Positions 11,551 to 24,302 are shown, numbered from the stretch's first letter. The stretch: 64,000 nucleotides of DNA from Pontederia crassipes (GCA_030549335.1 CM060195.1:43902991-43966990); one strand, 5' to 3'. The notes: a model not told the origin generated them from the letters alone. Program-made: numbers and translations.

Positions 11551-12640
11551 TTGGGTAAACAGCCAAATTTCAACTATAATAAGATCATCCAACTTTGCTC
11601 TGCACGATCATCGAACTATAGAAACACACGTGCTCATCGCGACCGGTTACCGCCAGTCAACTGGTGGACTACCGACGTCAATGCTTATGTGGTGCCACGT
11701 TGACATTTCTCTCTCAGTTCTCCATGTTAGATTACCAAAATAATAAATAATGTCATGTTAATATTTTTCTGTTTTGTCCAAACTTAATTTTATATTTACA
11801 TGATCATCCAATTTTTCAAATTTTTAATCGCGGTCATAATTAAATGCTTAAAAGAAAATTCATAAAAAATAAAAAAATAAAAAATTGAAGGCTTAGACTG
11901 ACTGGGCGCATTTTTTAATACGACACACTCATATCGAGCCGACCAATTTTTTAATGTGTATTAAATATATAATATTATGATAGTTAATAATTTTTAGTTT
12001 AGAAATAAAAAATTAAATAATAACATACCAATTATTTTTTTGCCCTAAAATTTAAAATAATAAATATATATAATAAATATATTTTTTCGTGTGATATTTT
12101 ATCATAAAATTTGAAATAAAAATATTTATTATTTTAACTTTTAGATCAAAAAAATATAATCGGTATGATATTATTCTAATTTTTTATTTTCTTAACTAAA
12201 AATTATTAATTATCATAATGTTATATATTTAATACACATTAAAATTTTGGTCGACTCGATTTGAGTGTGTCGTGCTAAAAAATCTACCGAGCCAGTATAA
12301 GTGCCTTTAATTCTTTTATTTTTTTTATTTTTATTTTAAGTTTTTAATGATCTCCACGATTGAAAAGTTGAATACCTTGTCTGAAAATTTTGAAAAATTG
12401 GATGATCATACAAAATTAAGTTTGGACAGAACAAACAGAAAATGCTGATGTGTTATTTTTTATTATTTTCGTAATTTGACGTTGAGGACTACCCCTAAGT
12501 TGAATGATCATAACAAATGGTTACTATGCACTGCAATCCTTGGGTGGTAATAGTTCAAGTTCGATTTGTAGAGATTATTTTGGTCATGATTTAATCATAT
12601 CAATCTGGATTTATTCACATCAGTGAGTTTCACCGAAAAA
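11551..12640. mobile_element. 1.1-kb foldback element (Mutator-like MITE) upstream of copy A
   Basis: Large inverted-repeat arms face each other. For example, GATCATCCAATTTTTCAAAT near 11801 is mirrored near 12387, and CGACACACTC near 11922 is mirrored near 12265. The centre is AT-rich and there is no ORF. Comparison with copy C (about 31630), where the flanking sequences join directly, shows insertion with an imperfect 9-bp duplication, AAGAAATCT (11542-11550) and AATAAATCT (12641-12649). A 9-bp duplication points to Mutator-like transposition. The whole element could fold into one long hairpin. Confidence 0.7.
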
Positions 12641-12663
12641 AATAAATCTATGTGTAATTTTAC

Positions 12664-12876
12664 CTGTGATCTTACGGACAATAGACAGACGAGGAGGCCG
12701 GCGTTCTTGTACACTCGGTCGTATACGTATTGGAGCATCCACTGCTAAAACCTTGTGAGCATTGCTGTTTCATCCGGCCGTACGAAGAAGGAGGCCGCAC
12801 CCGCAGGCCAGAAACAAAACGAGCAGATGCACAATGCGAGGAGGAGGATGTGGGACGAGGAGGACAACCCTGCAAA
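12664..12876 (-). pseudogene. papain-like cysteine protease remnant (signal peptide and start of I29 propeptide)
   Basis: Reading the minus strand from 12876 gives a hydrophobic leader (HILLLALCICSFCFWPAGA) and then ETAMLTRF, a stop at 12745-12747, and QWMLQYVYDRVYKNAG. This resembles the N-terminus of plant papain-like proteases, where the I29 propeptide has the form E..M..RxEQWMxxYGRVYK. The start codon is missing (TTT where Met is expected), an in-frame TAG replaces the residue before QWM, and no catalytic domain follows. The sequence just beyond (12650-12690) is also found near 31645-31680 in the copy C block, where the protease part is lost. Identification rests on one short motif, so it is probable rather than certain. 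Confidence 0.55.
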
Positions 12877-13080
12877 CTTTTAGTGGAGAACGAAAATGCA
12901 GGAGGGTAATGGAGTGCGTTATAAGAGGCTTATAAAGCAATCATGATGGGGTCGCAACTACTGTTATTATAGTCATGGGTACCCAGTAATGCATATATAT
13001 ATATATATTATGTATATACACTAAATATAGTCTATATATTTTCTTATCGAAAAAATATATAATCAAACTGCAAGCTTATT

Positions 13081-14107
13081 TTATATGCATGAACTTTCCT
13101 TTATACGACGATTCCGACAACACAAGGAAATTACCCGCCATGCGATGAGAAAAACAAAATGTGCTGTTCTGTTCTCACATGCATGCTGCTGCTGCTGCTG
13201 TGGATAAATTAAGGACCCCTTGTTGGGAAAGTGGCATAGGAAGAACCGAACAAATTCCACCTCTATGCTCACGAGTTCACGATGTTGCTCGGCTGCCAAG
13301 GTGGTGCAGTTGCAGACAACTGACTGTTACCAAAGCCTTGGATCTTTTAGCCCACAACTGACTGTTACCAAAGCACTTGATCAGCATGGCCAGGTCACTA
13401 TGTGATGGATCCAACACGCAGCGAGTTTACACGGTACGCGGCGCGGTTGAAAAGGAATCCACAGCCATCACAGTCACAAAGTTACAGCAATTGCATGCAT
13501 CAACCTTTGATGGATGCATGAGATGTCACAATTTGCAAGGTGGCGAGGTGGCCACTCGTCATGGAAGGTGACGGAGGGGCCAGTAGAAAAGAAACTAAAG
13601 AAAAAGGTCCAAGTCATGAACTGACCTCACCATTCGCTGTATCCATAATCTTGCGGGTGTGGCGACCCCGTCGCAAGAAAGAACCGTCAGGAAACAAAAT
13701 AAAAAGAAAGAAGAAAAAAAAAAGAAGAAAAGTTGAATCCGACCGACGGGCATCTCCCGTTGATTGATTGGTGGCGTCCAGAGCTCTCCGCTATCAGTGC
13801 CTTCCGCCATATCTCATCAGCAATGCATCCTTTTTCATCTTCTATTTTGTGTGCGGTTTCCTCCACCTCGTTAGTGTGACAGTGTGATGATAATTTGCGC
13901 GTGCACTGCAAACCCACATGTGCCCCCACATATATAATCTCAGTTTTCCTTTTTAATCCTAGAGTTATTAGTCTCACTTTAATTGTCGAAACAATATTTA
14001 TTCTCTTTTTTTATAACCCACATATAGAATTTGGTTTTCATGGCACAGTATCAATAATTTTATGTTTACATACTTTTTAATACAACTCATATATTATTTC
14101 TTTCGGT
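13081..14107. other. duplicated upstream block without a gene
   Basis: This stretch is repeated in the copy C region in two pieces (about 38690-39220 and 42190-42665). Shared landmarks include CACGCAGCGAGTT and TTGCGGGTGTGGCG. No convincing ORF. It is probably ancestral upstream sequence of the duplicated GDSL/protease block. It stops near 14107, where intron-4-like sequence of copy B begins. Confidence 0.6.
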
Positions 14108-14231
14108 TATCGGTCCAAAAAAAAATTTGTTCTTTTCAGGCTGTATACATCATCCCCTATACCACCCATAACAAGTAGGAAAAATAACTTGATGCGAGAA
14201 GGTATTAACAGTAAAAAAATTATGAAAAAAG
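14108..14231 (-). pseudogene. piece of GDSL copy B intron 4
   Basis: It aligns with intron 4 of copies A (about 8205-8340) and C (about 27415-27545), sharing TTGTTCTTTTCAG and CTTGATGCGAGAAG. The match resumes at 19475-19545 and again at 21793 onward after large insertions. Exon 5 of copy B should lie to its left but is absent, so the 3' end of the gene is lost. Confidence 0.65.
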
Positions 14232-14419
14232 TGTTGATAATATTTTGAATTTGAACGATGTCAACCCCTATATAATTAGGTGCTCAATAGGTATTCCTAC
14301 GAGATCTCGTTGTCCGAGTTTATGTTGATAATACTTAGACGGTTTTAGGATTTTTATTTCTTATTTTGTATTGGAGTTTCTTATATAAACTCTAATGGTT
14401 AGGTTATTTCATGTCCTCA

Positions 14420-16228
14420 TGATGTAGGATAGATATGATAGAAGATAAATATTATTAGTTAGAATTTTTATCTAGATATTGTTTTTATTTTATCTTTATA
14501 GATTTTATATTCTTTTAGTTTGATTGTAAATGCATATAAATAGGCATAACCTCTTCCATTATTAGATAGTTCAATTATTATCCCATTATTCTAATAAACC
14601 TGTGTGATTTTCTTTCTCAGTGAATTTTGAGCCTCGATGGATTCCGAGTTTATCAAACTATTGATGATGCTTTGAACCGTCAATATCTTTCGGGATTCAT
14701 CCCAAAGTTATAATCTCCTCACTTTACGATACCGCTACGGATTTACCTCTTCGCCCCAGTGCTCATCTTCATTTTCATTATCCATTTATTATCTTATTTT
14801 ATTATTCTTCCTAACCAAAATGTCTTCATTATTTTTGTTATCTTTATTTTCTTATTTGCCTACCTCTTTATTATTTTTCTTTCTCTTTCTTTTCTCTCTC
14901 ATCATTTGTTAAATACATTATTTTTATCTTGTTTCCTTTTTCTTTCTTTCTTTTAATTTTAATTAACTAATTATATGAGGATAGATTCACCTTCATTTAA
15001 TGGGTATTTTTATATCAATGAATTTTTGTATTGAATTTCTAAGGTGATTATTTCTTTGATTATTGGAATGTTCCTAAATCTCAACAAGCCAAATTAGTTA
15101 CCAACAAATTTACAGGGAGAGCACTTTCTTGGTGAAAGGAAAATAAACAATTACAAACAACCTATTCGGACATGGAAAAAAATATAAAAACTACTCGTCG
15201 AATATTTTTTGCCTTCATCATATCATTATCTTGTTTTTTAGCAATCAAACAAATATCAACAAGAGAGACAAAATTTATTGCAAGAAGTGCAAGTTCATTT
15301 GAAGAACATCAAGAATTCAATTGACAAAGTTCAACAACAGTAAAATGCTCGAGGATCTTTCAAAATATGTGCAATCTTGTGAATATCAATTGCCTTTGGA
15401 AGTAATATCTGCCCCAATTGAAGAATTACAAGAAACTACTAAAGATATCAAAATCTATCAAAATACTGAAGAGTTGGTTATTTTTTATTTTCTTTCAGAA
15501 TCTGTGCAATCTTATGAAGATCATGTCTGCTCCAATTGAAGAATTACAAAAGCTGTTAGAATCTATCCAAATATTTAAGCGTTGCTTATTTTGGATTTCT
15601 TTTTTGAAAGAAAAGAAGATAAATTTATTTAGGAGGTGGATGAAAAGTTGGAACTAAATTTGTCGACTAACAAAAGGGATCTACTCCAAATGCTTCAAGT
15701 TGATCATAGATGCATGAAAGTTTTCATCAAGGTCTAATATTTTAATTTTCTATGGATTATATTTTTAAGTCAAGATTTAAGCACAATACATTATTATTTG
15801 ATACTGTTATACAATATGCTTGGTTTAAATGATTTATCTGATGAGTTGAGAAAGAAGAGTAGACTACTGCAGGATATCAAGCGTGAACCTCCAAATTCAA
15901 TATTCAGAGTTCGAGGTCGATCTCATTTGAAGAAAGGGAGACTGATGTAGGATAGATATGATAGAAGATAAGTATTGTTAGTTGGAATTTTTTTTATCTT
16001 TATAGACTTTAGATTCTTTTACATTTGATTGTAAATGCCTATAAATAGGCACAACCTCTTCCATTATTAAATAGTTCAATTATTATCAAATTATTCATTA
16101 AATCTGTGTGGTTTTATTTTCTCGGTGGATTTCGAGTTTATTAAGCTATTAATGGTGCTTTAAACCGTCAACCTCTTTCGGAATTCGTCCCAAAGTTGTA
16201 ATATCCTCACTTTACGATCCTCCGCTGT
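14420..16228 (+). mobile_element. small non-autonomous gypsy-like LTR retrotransposon
   Basis: Two similar direct repeats, about 14420-14740 and 15943-16228, both begin TGATGTAGGATAGATATGAT and end near ACTTTACGAT, so they are LTRs. A polypurine tract (GAAGAAAGGGAGAC) precedes the right LTR. The internal 1.2 kb holds a decayed gag resembling Ty3/gypsy capsid (ANKFTGRALSWW-like motif near 15100, preceded by a FNGYFYINEF-like segment), with stops and no protease, reverse transcriptase or integrase. It must have relied on another element's enzymes. Confidence 0.65.
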
Positions 16229-16341
16229 GTCATCTTATAATCATCATTATTCCATAACAAAGAGAGCCGCTGCCGCCCAAGGACGAAGTCCGATTTTGGA
16301 TGAACCTCATAAATCTCTGTATTTTTTATGTTCATGTGATC

Positions 16342-19300
16342 TCTCTAGAAAACATAGTTTCTGTGACGAAATAATCTTGTCACAATATTTGATAGATTTG
16401 TGAGAAATTTATGACCGATACAAATTTGACATTTTAGTGACGGATATATGTCGATAATATTTGTCATAAATCGTCCATCAGAAGTCATAGTTTTGTGACT
16501 CTTTTGTGATCACTCTTTAATTAAAATATTTAGTGACTTAAAAGTGATAAATATAAAAGTGTCACAATATATTTGTCACATTACGGTCACATTTATTTAT
16601 TTATCTTATCTTTAGTCACAACATTATCACAAATTTATTTTTACTTTAATCCATTAAATATTTTTATTGTTATACAAAAGATATAAAAGAACCCTATACA
16701 TTCTAGGGCAAAGAAGACCACGTTTTCATTTTCTTCAATTTCTTTTTTTCTTCTCTCATCTCACGGCCGACGGCTGCTCGTTGCAGTAGCAGCCCTGCGC
16801 GCCTGACGCAGGGGTAAGCGTAGGTCTGCAAATGCTACCGCCAGAGTTATCACGTATTCATGATGTCTTTCATGTCAAATACTTAATTTGAATGTATATT
16901 TTCAGGAGAAGAATTTAGACTTTCGTATTATTCCGACACAGGTTCGTATTACTTCTTCTTTTTATTTAATTATAGTAATTTTTTACTTGAATGATAAATC
17001 ATCTGTTAATTATTATTTTTTAAATTTTATTTGAGAATTGTACAAATCTTTTGAAATGTAAGACATTATATTATTGTGTTGTGAAGGAGGAAATGCAATA
17101 ATAATCATTTGTTATTATATATGTTTTATTTATTTAATAACTTTTTCCATGTTATATTACTTTATATTTTTAAGTAATGTGGTGATGCTAGTATATATTT
17201 CATGTTTATATCATTGTTCAAAAATTACATGCTAACATATGCAATTATGCATTTTTGTTTTTATTTTGGACAATTGTGACGATATATATGAAATAAATAT
17301 TTGAATTGCTTTATTTGGATTAATGATGCATTGCTATGGAACATCAATATTTTCAGTTTTACATGTGCATTTAATGATTTAATTTTTTATTGTATCATGT
17401 AGTTTCATTCCTAATTTGATTATTCGAACTATTGGTATGATTGTGAAAGGTTTTATGCAAACTGCCTATATATGTTGGATAAAAGTGCCGCAAGAAACTC
17501 ATGAATGGATGTGGAATGCGTTTAAGGTATTATTTAATAATCAAGGTCAATAATGTGATTTGTATGCAAGAAAATTTTATAATGTTTTAACATTAATTTG
17601 ATTATTTTTAGGCAAGATATATGTGGGAGCAATTAGACATTCTCATTAAGGAAATATTTATTAAGAAGTGTGGTGATCTCTACTCCCACACTATCGTGCA
17701 AGATGTCATATGATGAAAAAGACATAATAAGATGCATATAAGTGAAACCAAAGGTTTTGGACCATCATGAATGAGAGGAAATTTTTGGAATGGCATGATT
17801 GATTTGTGGATGGAAGACGAGTGACAACAAAAATAGGAGGCTACAAAACAAAATAGGCTCACTGAGAAAGAGAGTGGAATGACAAAGTATACTACTATTT
17901 CTATATCTATGACAGAGCATCAGATAGACTTGTATATTAACTACACTATTTGAATATTTATTTTTTTCAAGTTGTGCACTATTTGCTAGTCATGTGTTTT
18001 ATTTTCTTTTTGTAGGCACAAAAATTAGACAGACAACCAACTGACTATGAAGTTTTTTAGCATTATCATAAGCGTGGAGGCAAAGAAAAAATTGGTGAAT
18101 ATGTTCATGAAAAATAAAAAAAAGTTTAAGTTTTTGTACAAAAAATTATTTATTCACCCACCTTATATATTCTTTTACTTTTTTTAACATATTATATTTG
18201 TGCTAAATTCAGGAATATTACAATGCATATATTAACACTAAATATGATTCAAATGTTAGCTCTCAACTAGAATTTGGTGCTGCTACGGTAGGAACTCCAA
18301 CAAAAGGAAGAGTATATGGATTTGGTGCTGGAACATATGCTCAATCACTAGTAATTTAGTTATGGTATATCAAAGTACATGGGCGACTCTTTTTCAAATG
18401 TTGCTACTGAGGATGATTTGCAATGTATAAGAGAAGAAGTGCGTGAAGAAGTGCGATAAGAATTAGATGATCGCATTAAAAAAGTGAACGCTGAAATAGA
18501 AGAATGTGTTCGTGCACTTGTATTACAAATTACTCAATAAGAAAGTAGTCAATCACCTTTTGAAGATTTTGTTCCATATTAGTAAGGTAATTTATATTAT
18601 TTATATATCACTATCTTATGATGCTTCGTTATTTTAATATTTCCCTATTTAAATAATCAGATCTTAATATTTTATGTATATGTTTGATTACAGGTTTCAA
18701 CTTTTTATATGGAGAAGTTGATCACAAATCATCAAGAAAAAAAATGAATATGTCGTGCGGCTACAATTTTCTTAAAGTTTCATTATTAAATTTGGATAAT
18801 CAAAACTTATGTAGTGAATTTAATATTTTAATTACAAATGTTTGAACTATATAATCTTTGGTATGTTAGAAATGAATATCTTGTATTGTATTATTTTTAT
18901 TGTTTATAATCATTTATGTGTGGTAGTATATTTGGAAAATAAATTGTCACACAATTGTCATATTGATTCATTAAAAATTCTATAAATTTATAATACTAGT
19001 TAATTACATAAAATTCCGTCACAACTTCATCAAAATAATTAATAGCGAATCATCATAATTTTTTCAAAACGTTGATATAAAGTTTGTCACAAGTTTATCA
19101 CAATCATAATCGTCACAAAATGATCACAACTAATTATCATAAATGTGTCATAAAAATCATCACAACATATATCCATCACAAGTTAATAGTCAGTAATCCG
19201 TTAAAAAATCATCATATTTGTGACTGAATAATCATTTTACTAATTATTTAATAAACTTTTGTGATAAAAACTTTTTAATCTTGTCACGATCTTACCCGTA

Positions 19301-19454
19301 CAATTATCTTTGTGATGAAAATACTCCGTCACAACACAATTTATGGGTCAAAACTTAGTGATGGATGTAAATCGTCACAAGTCCATCACTGTTGACAGGA
19401 TACACTTATGTTGTGACAGAATTATCCGTCACAATACATTGTTTTCTTGTAGTG
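16342..19454 (+). mobile_element. CACTA (En/Spm) transposon, decayed
   Basis: The right end is TGTTTTCTTGTAGTG, the inverse of the canonical CACTACAAGAAAACA. The left end is a worn version, TCTCTAGAAAACATAG. The 3-bp duplication ATC (16339-16341 and 19455-19457) is as expected. Both subterminal zones are full of GTCACAA/TTGTGAC repeats (16355-16620 and 18930-19440), the transposase-binding arrays typical of CACTA elements. It sits inside the copia LTR. Confidence 0.8.
17450..18540 (+). pseudogene. En/Spm-type (Ptta) transposase remnant
   Basis: Several frames carry pieces typical of the plant Ptta/En/Spm transposase family. One is a W-rich start (about 17610). Another is a segment with NRLTEKESGMTKYTT (about 17855). 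Then come LDRQPTDYEVF (about 18025) and GRVYGFGAGTYAQSL (about 18310), which corresponds to the conserved GRVYGLG block. All are separated by stops and frameshifts, so the gene is dead. Confidence 0.6.
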
Positions 19455-19545
19455 ATCTCCCTCTTTACGTAACAAAAGGTATTACAATTACACCATTAAT
19501 GTTAGCATATTCTTACTTCATATTTCAATTAAATTATATGAGGGT

Positions 19546-21792
19546 ATCCCCTAATTTAAATGGGGGAATTGTCTCCCATAATGCACCAGCCGTCGGATTC
19601 ACATCCAACGACTGGTGCAGATCAGTGAGATCTGGAGTGATCCGACCAGGACGAACTTTCGGTTCGGGATTCAATATGTCGCGGTTCGCACAGACCGATT
19701 TCAAGAGGTATAAAAAGATGAAAACCCTTCATTTTCTTCTCTCCTCTCTCTCCTCTTCATTTCTCCTCCATGCCGCCTCCTCTCTCTCCCCTCTCCGTGC
19801 GCGGCTGCCTGACGCCGATGAGCCTCCAACTCCTCTCTCTTCCTCTTCAATGCTTCACTTCCACGGTGACCTCGTTCGACGCCTCTCACGACAGATCTCC
19901 CCACTGTCGACCCCCGCATTTCACCTCCGCGCGGTGACCTCCTCTGACGCCCGTCGCCGACCCCTGCTCTCCTCTCCTCTGCTCTCTCTCTCTGTGCACA
20001 GAAAATGGATGTAGAGATGGCTGTTCTCTCCTCGTGCAATGCGACGGACGGTTGCCCCATGCACAGCGGCGACCTCCGTGACAACCTCAAGCACCGAATC
20101 TCGCCCTTCGCCGACAACTGACTAGATTTGCGCGTGAAGAGGGCTCGATCTAACCGTCGGCGTCAGATCCGCGCGGTCCTGACATCGAGCACCCCACCTC
20201 GATCCCTCCTAGCGCCGCCGACCTCCTATCACCTCCGTCATGATGCTGTCGACCTCCGTGACGACCACCCGCGACCCCACACACCGAGCGCTGCCGCACG
20301 CCACCACCCCCTCACGCCGTGAGCATGCCGAGCGCCGCCCAATCGCCGCCGAGTTCGATCGCCCCTCCGCTGACCCCACATGCCGCAACCCCACCTCCAC
20401 TGCCGCCATCGAGCTCACTTGCCCCGCGCCGTCGTGTTTGTGTATCGCCACTGCTGCCATCGAGCTCGTCTTCCCCGCCACTGTTGAGCTCGCCTTCTCT
20501 GCCGTCGCCAAGTTGTTGTTAATCCATGTTGTAAATCCGTTAATTCTTCGTGTTGTAAATTAATCCATTATGTAATCGTGTGATTAGTAACAATTTTGTA
20601 AATTTTTTATTGATAATTTATGTTGTAAATTAGTGTGATTTATCAAAATGTTCTTATTAGGTTATTTTCTCATAACGATGAGCATGAGATTTTCCTAGAG
20701 ATTGACCTTTTATGTTAGAATTAAATAAGTTCAACTAAATTGTTGTGGAAGAGCTTGCGGAGCTCGACAGAAGGCCAGATAGATAATGTCCGAAAGTGAA
20801 GAATGTGGAGAGAATATGTGAGGAAGTTCTATTCGATGTTGGCGACGAGAAAGAACACACCACTGTGATGTTGTCAATCGCATACAAGCAAGAACCAATG
20901 CGATGTTGTCAATAGCATACAAGCAAGAGAATTTTACGGTATGGATTAAAATTTGTAACAAATCCAAGCATGGATTAACAAAAATTTAATTAGTTTACAA
21001 CATAGGTTAACACAAAAAATTTAAAGCATGAAGAATTAATGTGGATTAACATGGATTAAGTGCGCGAGCTTGACGGCGACGGACGAGCTCGACAACGGGG
21101 GGTGGGGGGGAGCTCGGCGGCGGTGGCGGGCTCGACGATCGTGTGTGAGAGGTAGAGCCGCGACATGCTCGAATTGGTGGACGATGGTGCGCAAGAGCAG
21201 ATCTGGAACCGATGCGCTCCCGGAGGTCGCAGATGTCGATGACGGTGGTCGCCGAGGCTTAGATCTAGTATGAGGTCTCCGAGGACCTAATCCGGTCGGC
21301 GTCCATCAGATCTGATGGACTAGGTCATCGAGGACCAAATTTGGTCGGCATCCGTCAGATCTGATCGACGTCCTATCTGGTCGGACGTGGTCGGGGATGC
21401 AGAGATCTCGCCGACGATCGCACTCACGCAGATATGAGATGGTCGGACGCAGTCATCGATGTTGAGATCTCACCGGCGGTCGTACTCATACAGATCTGGA
21501 TACGGAGATCTCGTCGGCGATCGTGGTGCTGAGAGCGAGAGAGCGAGAGAGTTGAAAGAGAGAACTAGAGCAAGCAAAAGGTGTCAAATTTTTTTACCCC
21601 GAGTTTTTGTACTCGCCCTCCATGGCTGAACGGGGATCCACAACCGACCGATTTTTTTAGCCATGAATCGAGCGATCTGGTTCATCTTGAAAAAATTCAT
21701 TTTTGATCGGCGTCGATCCGATCCGCATCAGACGGGCGCCTTGAAATGAGGGGACACTCCCCCATTTGAGATGGGGGACACCCATTATATCC
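19546..21792. mobile_element. Pack-MULE-like element with GC-rich cargo
   Basis: The ends are inverted repeats. The left reads GGGTATCCCCTAATTTAAAT followed by GGGGGAATTGTCTCCC; the right is the imperfect inverse (GGGGACACTCCCCCATTTGA then GATGGGGGACACCC). Copies A and C lack the element at this point of intron 4. The flanks resemble an imperfect 9-bp duplication, which suggests a Mutator-like element. The interior is GC-rich in two blocks (about 19690-20510 and 21060-21560) around an AT-rich centre, with inverted similarity between about 20520 and 21050. No transposase was recognised. GC-rich blocks in an AT-rich region suggest captured host sequence, but I cannot name a source gene. Just inside the left end is a hairpin, CACCAGCCGTCGGAT facing ATCCAACGACTGGTG. 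Confidence 0.6.
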
Positions 21793-22017
21793 TATGAATT
21801 ATAACCTCTCACACATCTGGACGACAAAATCGTATGTTCTCTGGACCTCAGGAGCATGGTTCCGAGACCCATACAATTGTGAGATTTATGTCTCTATTTT
21901 CGTATTAAAAGTAAAATATTTGGCATCTTTGAAATATCTGTTTTAGTTCAGTTCGATTCTTTTATTTGTCTGATGTCTACTCAAAGGGAGAAAAGGCTTT
22001 TAAAAGTTGTTGGTTGG

Positions 22018-22645
22018 GTGTAAGAAAAAACCTATCCATTCGAAAAATTTAATCAAATAAAAAAAACGTTTCGAAAAAATTGCAAATTTATACTTCAATT
22101 AAAAATTAGATTAGTTTTTTAGAATAATTAAAATCACCATTAAATTAGGGCTCTAACTAAAAAAATTAAAAGGATTTGACCCGAACCAAATATATATTTT
22201 ATAAAATATTATAATTAAAATATTATTATAATTTTCAAATAATAAGTTTTACATTTTTTACTCGTATTTATTGATTAAGTATATTATTGATTTATTATGT
22301 TATAGTTAAATTTGAATATCATCAAGTTATTAATATATTTTAATAAAATTTGTATAAAATTGATTATAATATTTTAAATTATAATGTGATAATATGATAG
22401 TTTAATTTCTTTACGAATTTAAAGTTAAATATTAATTTTTAAAACATAATTTGCTATGTACATGTCTATTACTTTTTTTTTAAAAAAAAATCTATTTTAA
22501 ATAGGTCCCCGATTTGAAAAAACTGAGACCGTTAATTTTTTTCTCAAAAAAATTAGGATGATCTTTTACGTTTTAAAAAATCACTCAAAATTTAAAAGTC
22601 ATTTTTTTTACATAAAAATCAACCAACCCAAACCACTTTCACTCC
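22018..22645. mobile_element. AT-rich hAT-type MITE in copy B intron remnant
   Basis: The segment is absent from the same place in copies A (about 8565) and C (about 27830). It begins TTGGGTGTAAG and ends CTTTCACTCCTA, imperfect inverted repeats like the TAGGGGTG ends of many hAT MITEs. Interior extremely AT-rich, no ORF. Confidence 0.5.
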
Positions 22646-23750
22646 TAGTAACTTGGTAAAAATTAATGTAGATCTTTATTCTAATTAATTACCCGTTCAA
22701 TTAAGTGTGTGAGGATCAACTACTTAATCAGATCACTAATCTGAATGAAGATTCGTCTGCATCATGCCAAGCTCTGATGTCCTGCACGTTCTTGTCGAAG
22801 CGATTGGAATATGTTTGATGATCGGCTACATCCATTAATTCTTTGAATGAAATTATATTTGATTGCATATCGTAATATGAGATTGGGAAGTAAACTATAA
22901 ATCATTACAGTTTGCAATTCATATATCTCTGTCATAAATTTGATCGTCCATCTTAAATTTTACCGTGGATATACACTTGGAATCTACATCTTCCGTTTTT
23001 TTTTCTTTTAAATATATCTTACAAATTAACTAAGTAGTTATAGGACTTATTTTTTCCCTCCAAGGCCAAGGTCATTATTAATAAATATTAATAATCATTA
23101 GGATCTAATTAATTCAAAATAATAAAAATATAATATAAACTTTGATCGCTAAAAAAATTAAAAATTGAACTTAAAACTATTAACTCCTATCAACCTTTAT
23201 TTTCTGTTTAATATTATATTTATATAAAGTTGAGCATCCATTGACAGTTTCAAATTTCTCTCAACTCATCATTCATATTTATCTATCTTTTTTCTCATCA
23301 TTTGTTATTTCCTCTCATTTTTCCGTCTTGTAACTGAAGCATTTAATTAGACAATTCAAACTTAAATACATTGTGAGAAAATTATGAAAGTAATTTAGAT
23401 AAACTAATTTGGTTTATCAAGTATCTCTCTAATGTACATAATTAACATTTGGAAATCAATAGGCAAGCTTAACATTAATGTTAATATTTCTTACACCTAG
23501 CTGTAAAAGTAATCTTGAGGCCCATATTTCTATGTACTATTCACCGAGCAACAAGGAGTGATAGAAAATTCTAATGGGACCGCTCACATCTACAACAAAT
23601 TCCCTTTGACTGCTCTTTGTTCTCTCTAGCTATCTCAACAGCTACCAGCACAACATTTGTTGTTTTTGTTTCCAAAATGTGTCAAAAGGATAACTAGATA
23701 TATATAACAATGTTTGCATGCTAAGGTTGTCTACTAGAAAATAGAATGTT

Positions 23751-23803
<53 letters not shown>

Positions 23804-23811
23804 CATATGAT

Positions 23812-24302
23812 TAGGAGTGTTCAGCGGGTCGGATCGACCCGCGAACCCGGTGACCCGACCCGACCCAAACCAATTTAGGTCGGGTCGGATCGGTGGTCGT
23901 GTCGGGTACGGGTTAGAATTTTCCAACCCGAGTTGATTCGACCCGACCTGATTAACCCGATATTTTATTTTTTTCTTTTATTATTTAAACTTAAAGCTTA
24001 TATTTGATTTAAAAATTTTAAAAAAAATTAAAAAAATATTATAAGTGCAGAAATAACATTAAATTGTTTAAAACTTTATTTTATGATTTAAAATAAATAT
24101 TAAATAATATTTTTATATTAAATAATATAAAAATAATAATAATAATTAAAAAAAAAGAAAATTGGGTGGTCGGGTAACTTGACCACCCGACCCGAACCGG
24201 GTCGGGTTGGGTTGGATTTACGCCCCCAAATTCTCTGGACCCGATCTGACCAAATTTGATCGAATTGGGTCAGATTTATTCACGGGTCCGTGAACACTCC
24301 TA
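23812..24302. mobile_element. hAT MITE with perfect 12-bp terminal inverted repeats
   Basis: It starts TAGGAGTGTTCA and ends TGAACACTCCTA. The flanks CATATGAT (23804-23811) and TATATGAT (24303-24310) are a near-perfect 8-bp duplication. Subterminal zones repeat GGGTCGGGT/ACCCGACCC motifs as in Ac-like hAT elements. No transposase. Confidence 0.85.

Larger units (their letters stand above)
14232..19474. mobile_element. copia solo LTR, split by two later insertions
   Basis: The left part starts TGTTGATAATATTTTGAATT and the right part ends CTTTACGTAACA. Both match the LTR of the Tnt1-like copia at 48857, which starts TGTTAATAATGTCTTGAA and ends TTTTCGTAACA. The middle LTR piece (ATCATCATTATTCCATAACA) is at about 16240. 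Flanks AAAAG and AAAGG resemble a 5-bp target duplication. The LTR is broken by a gypsy-like element (14420-16228) and a CACTA element (16342-19454). Confidence 0.7.

Noticed and set aside
19343-20563. Several overlapping frames of 100-223 codons
   Set aside because: They cross the boundary between the copia LTR/intron and the Pack-MULE-like element, or run through GC-rich Ser/Pro/Arg-biased sequence; no family resemblance.
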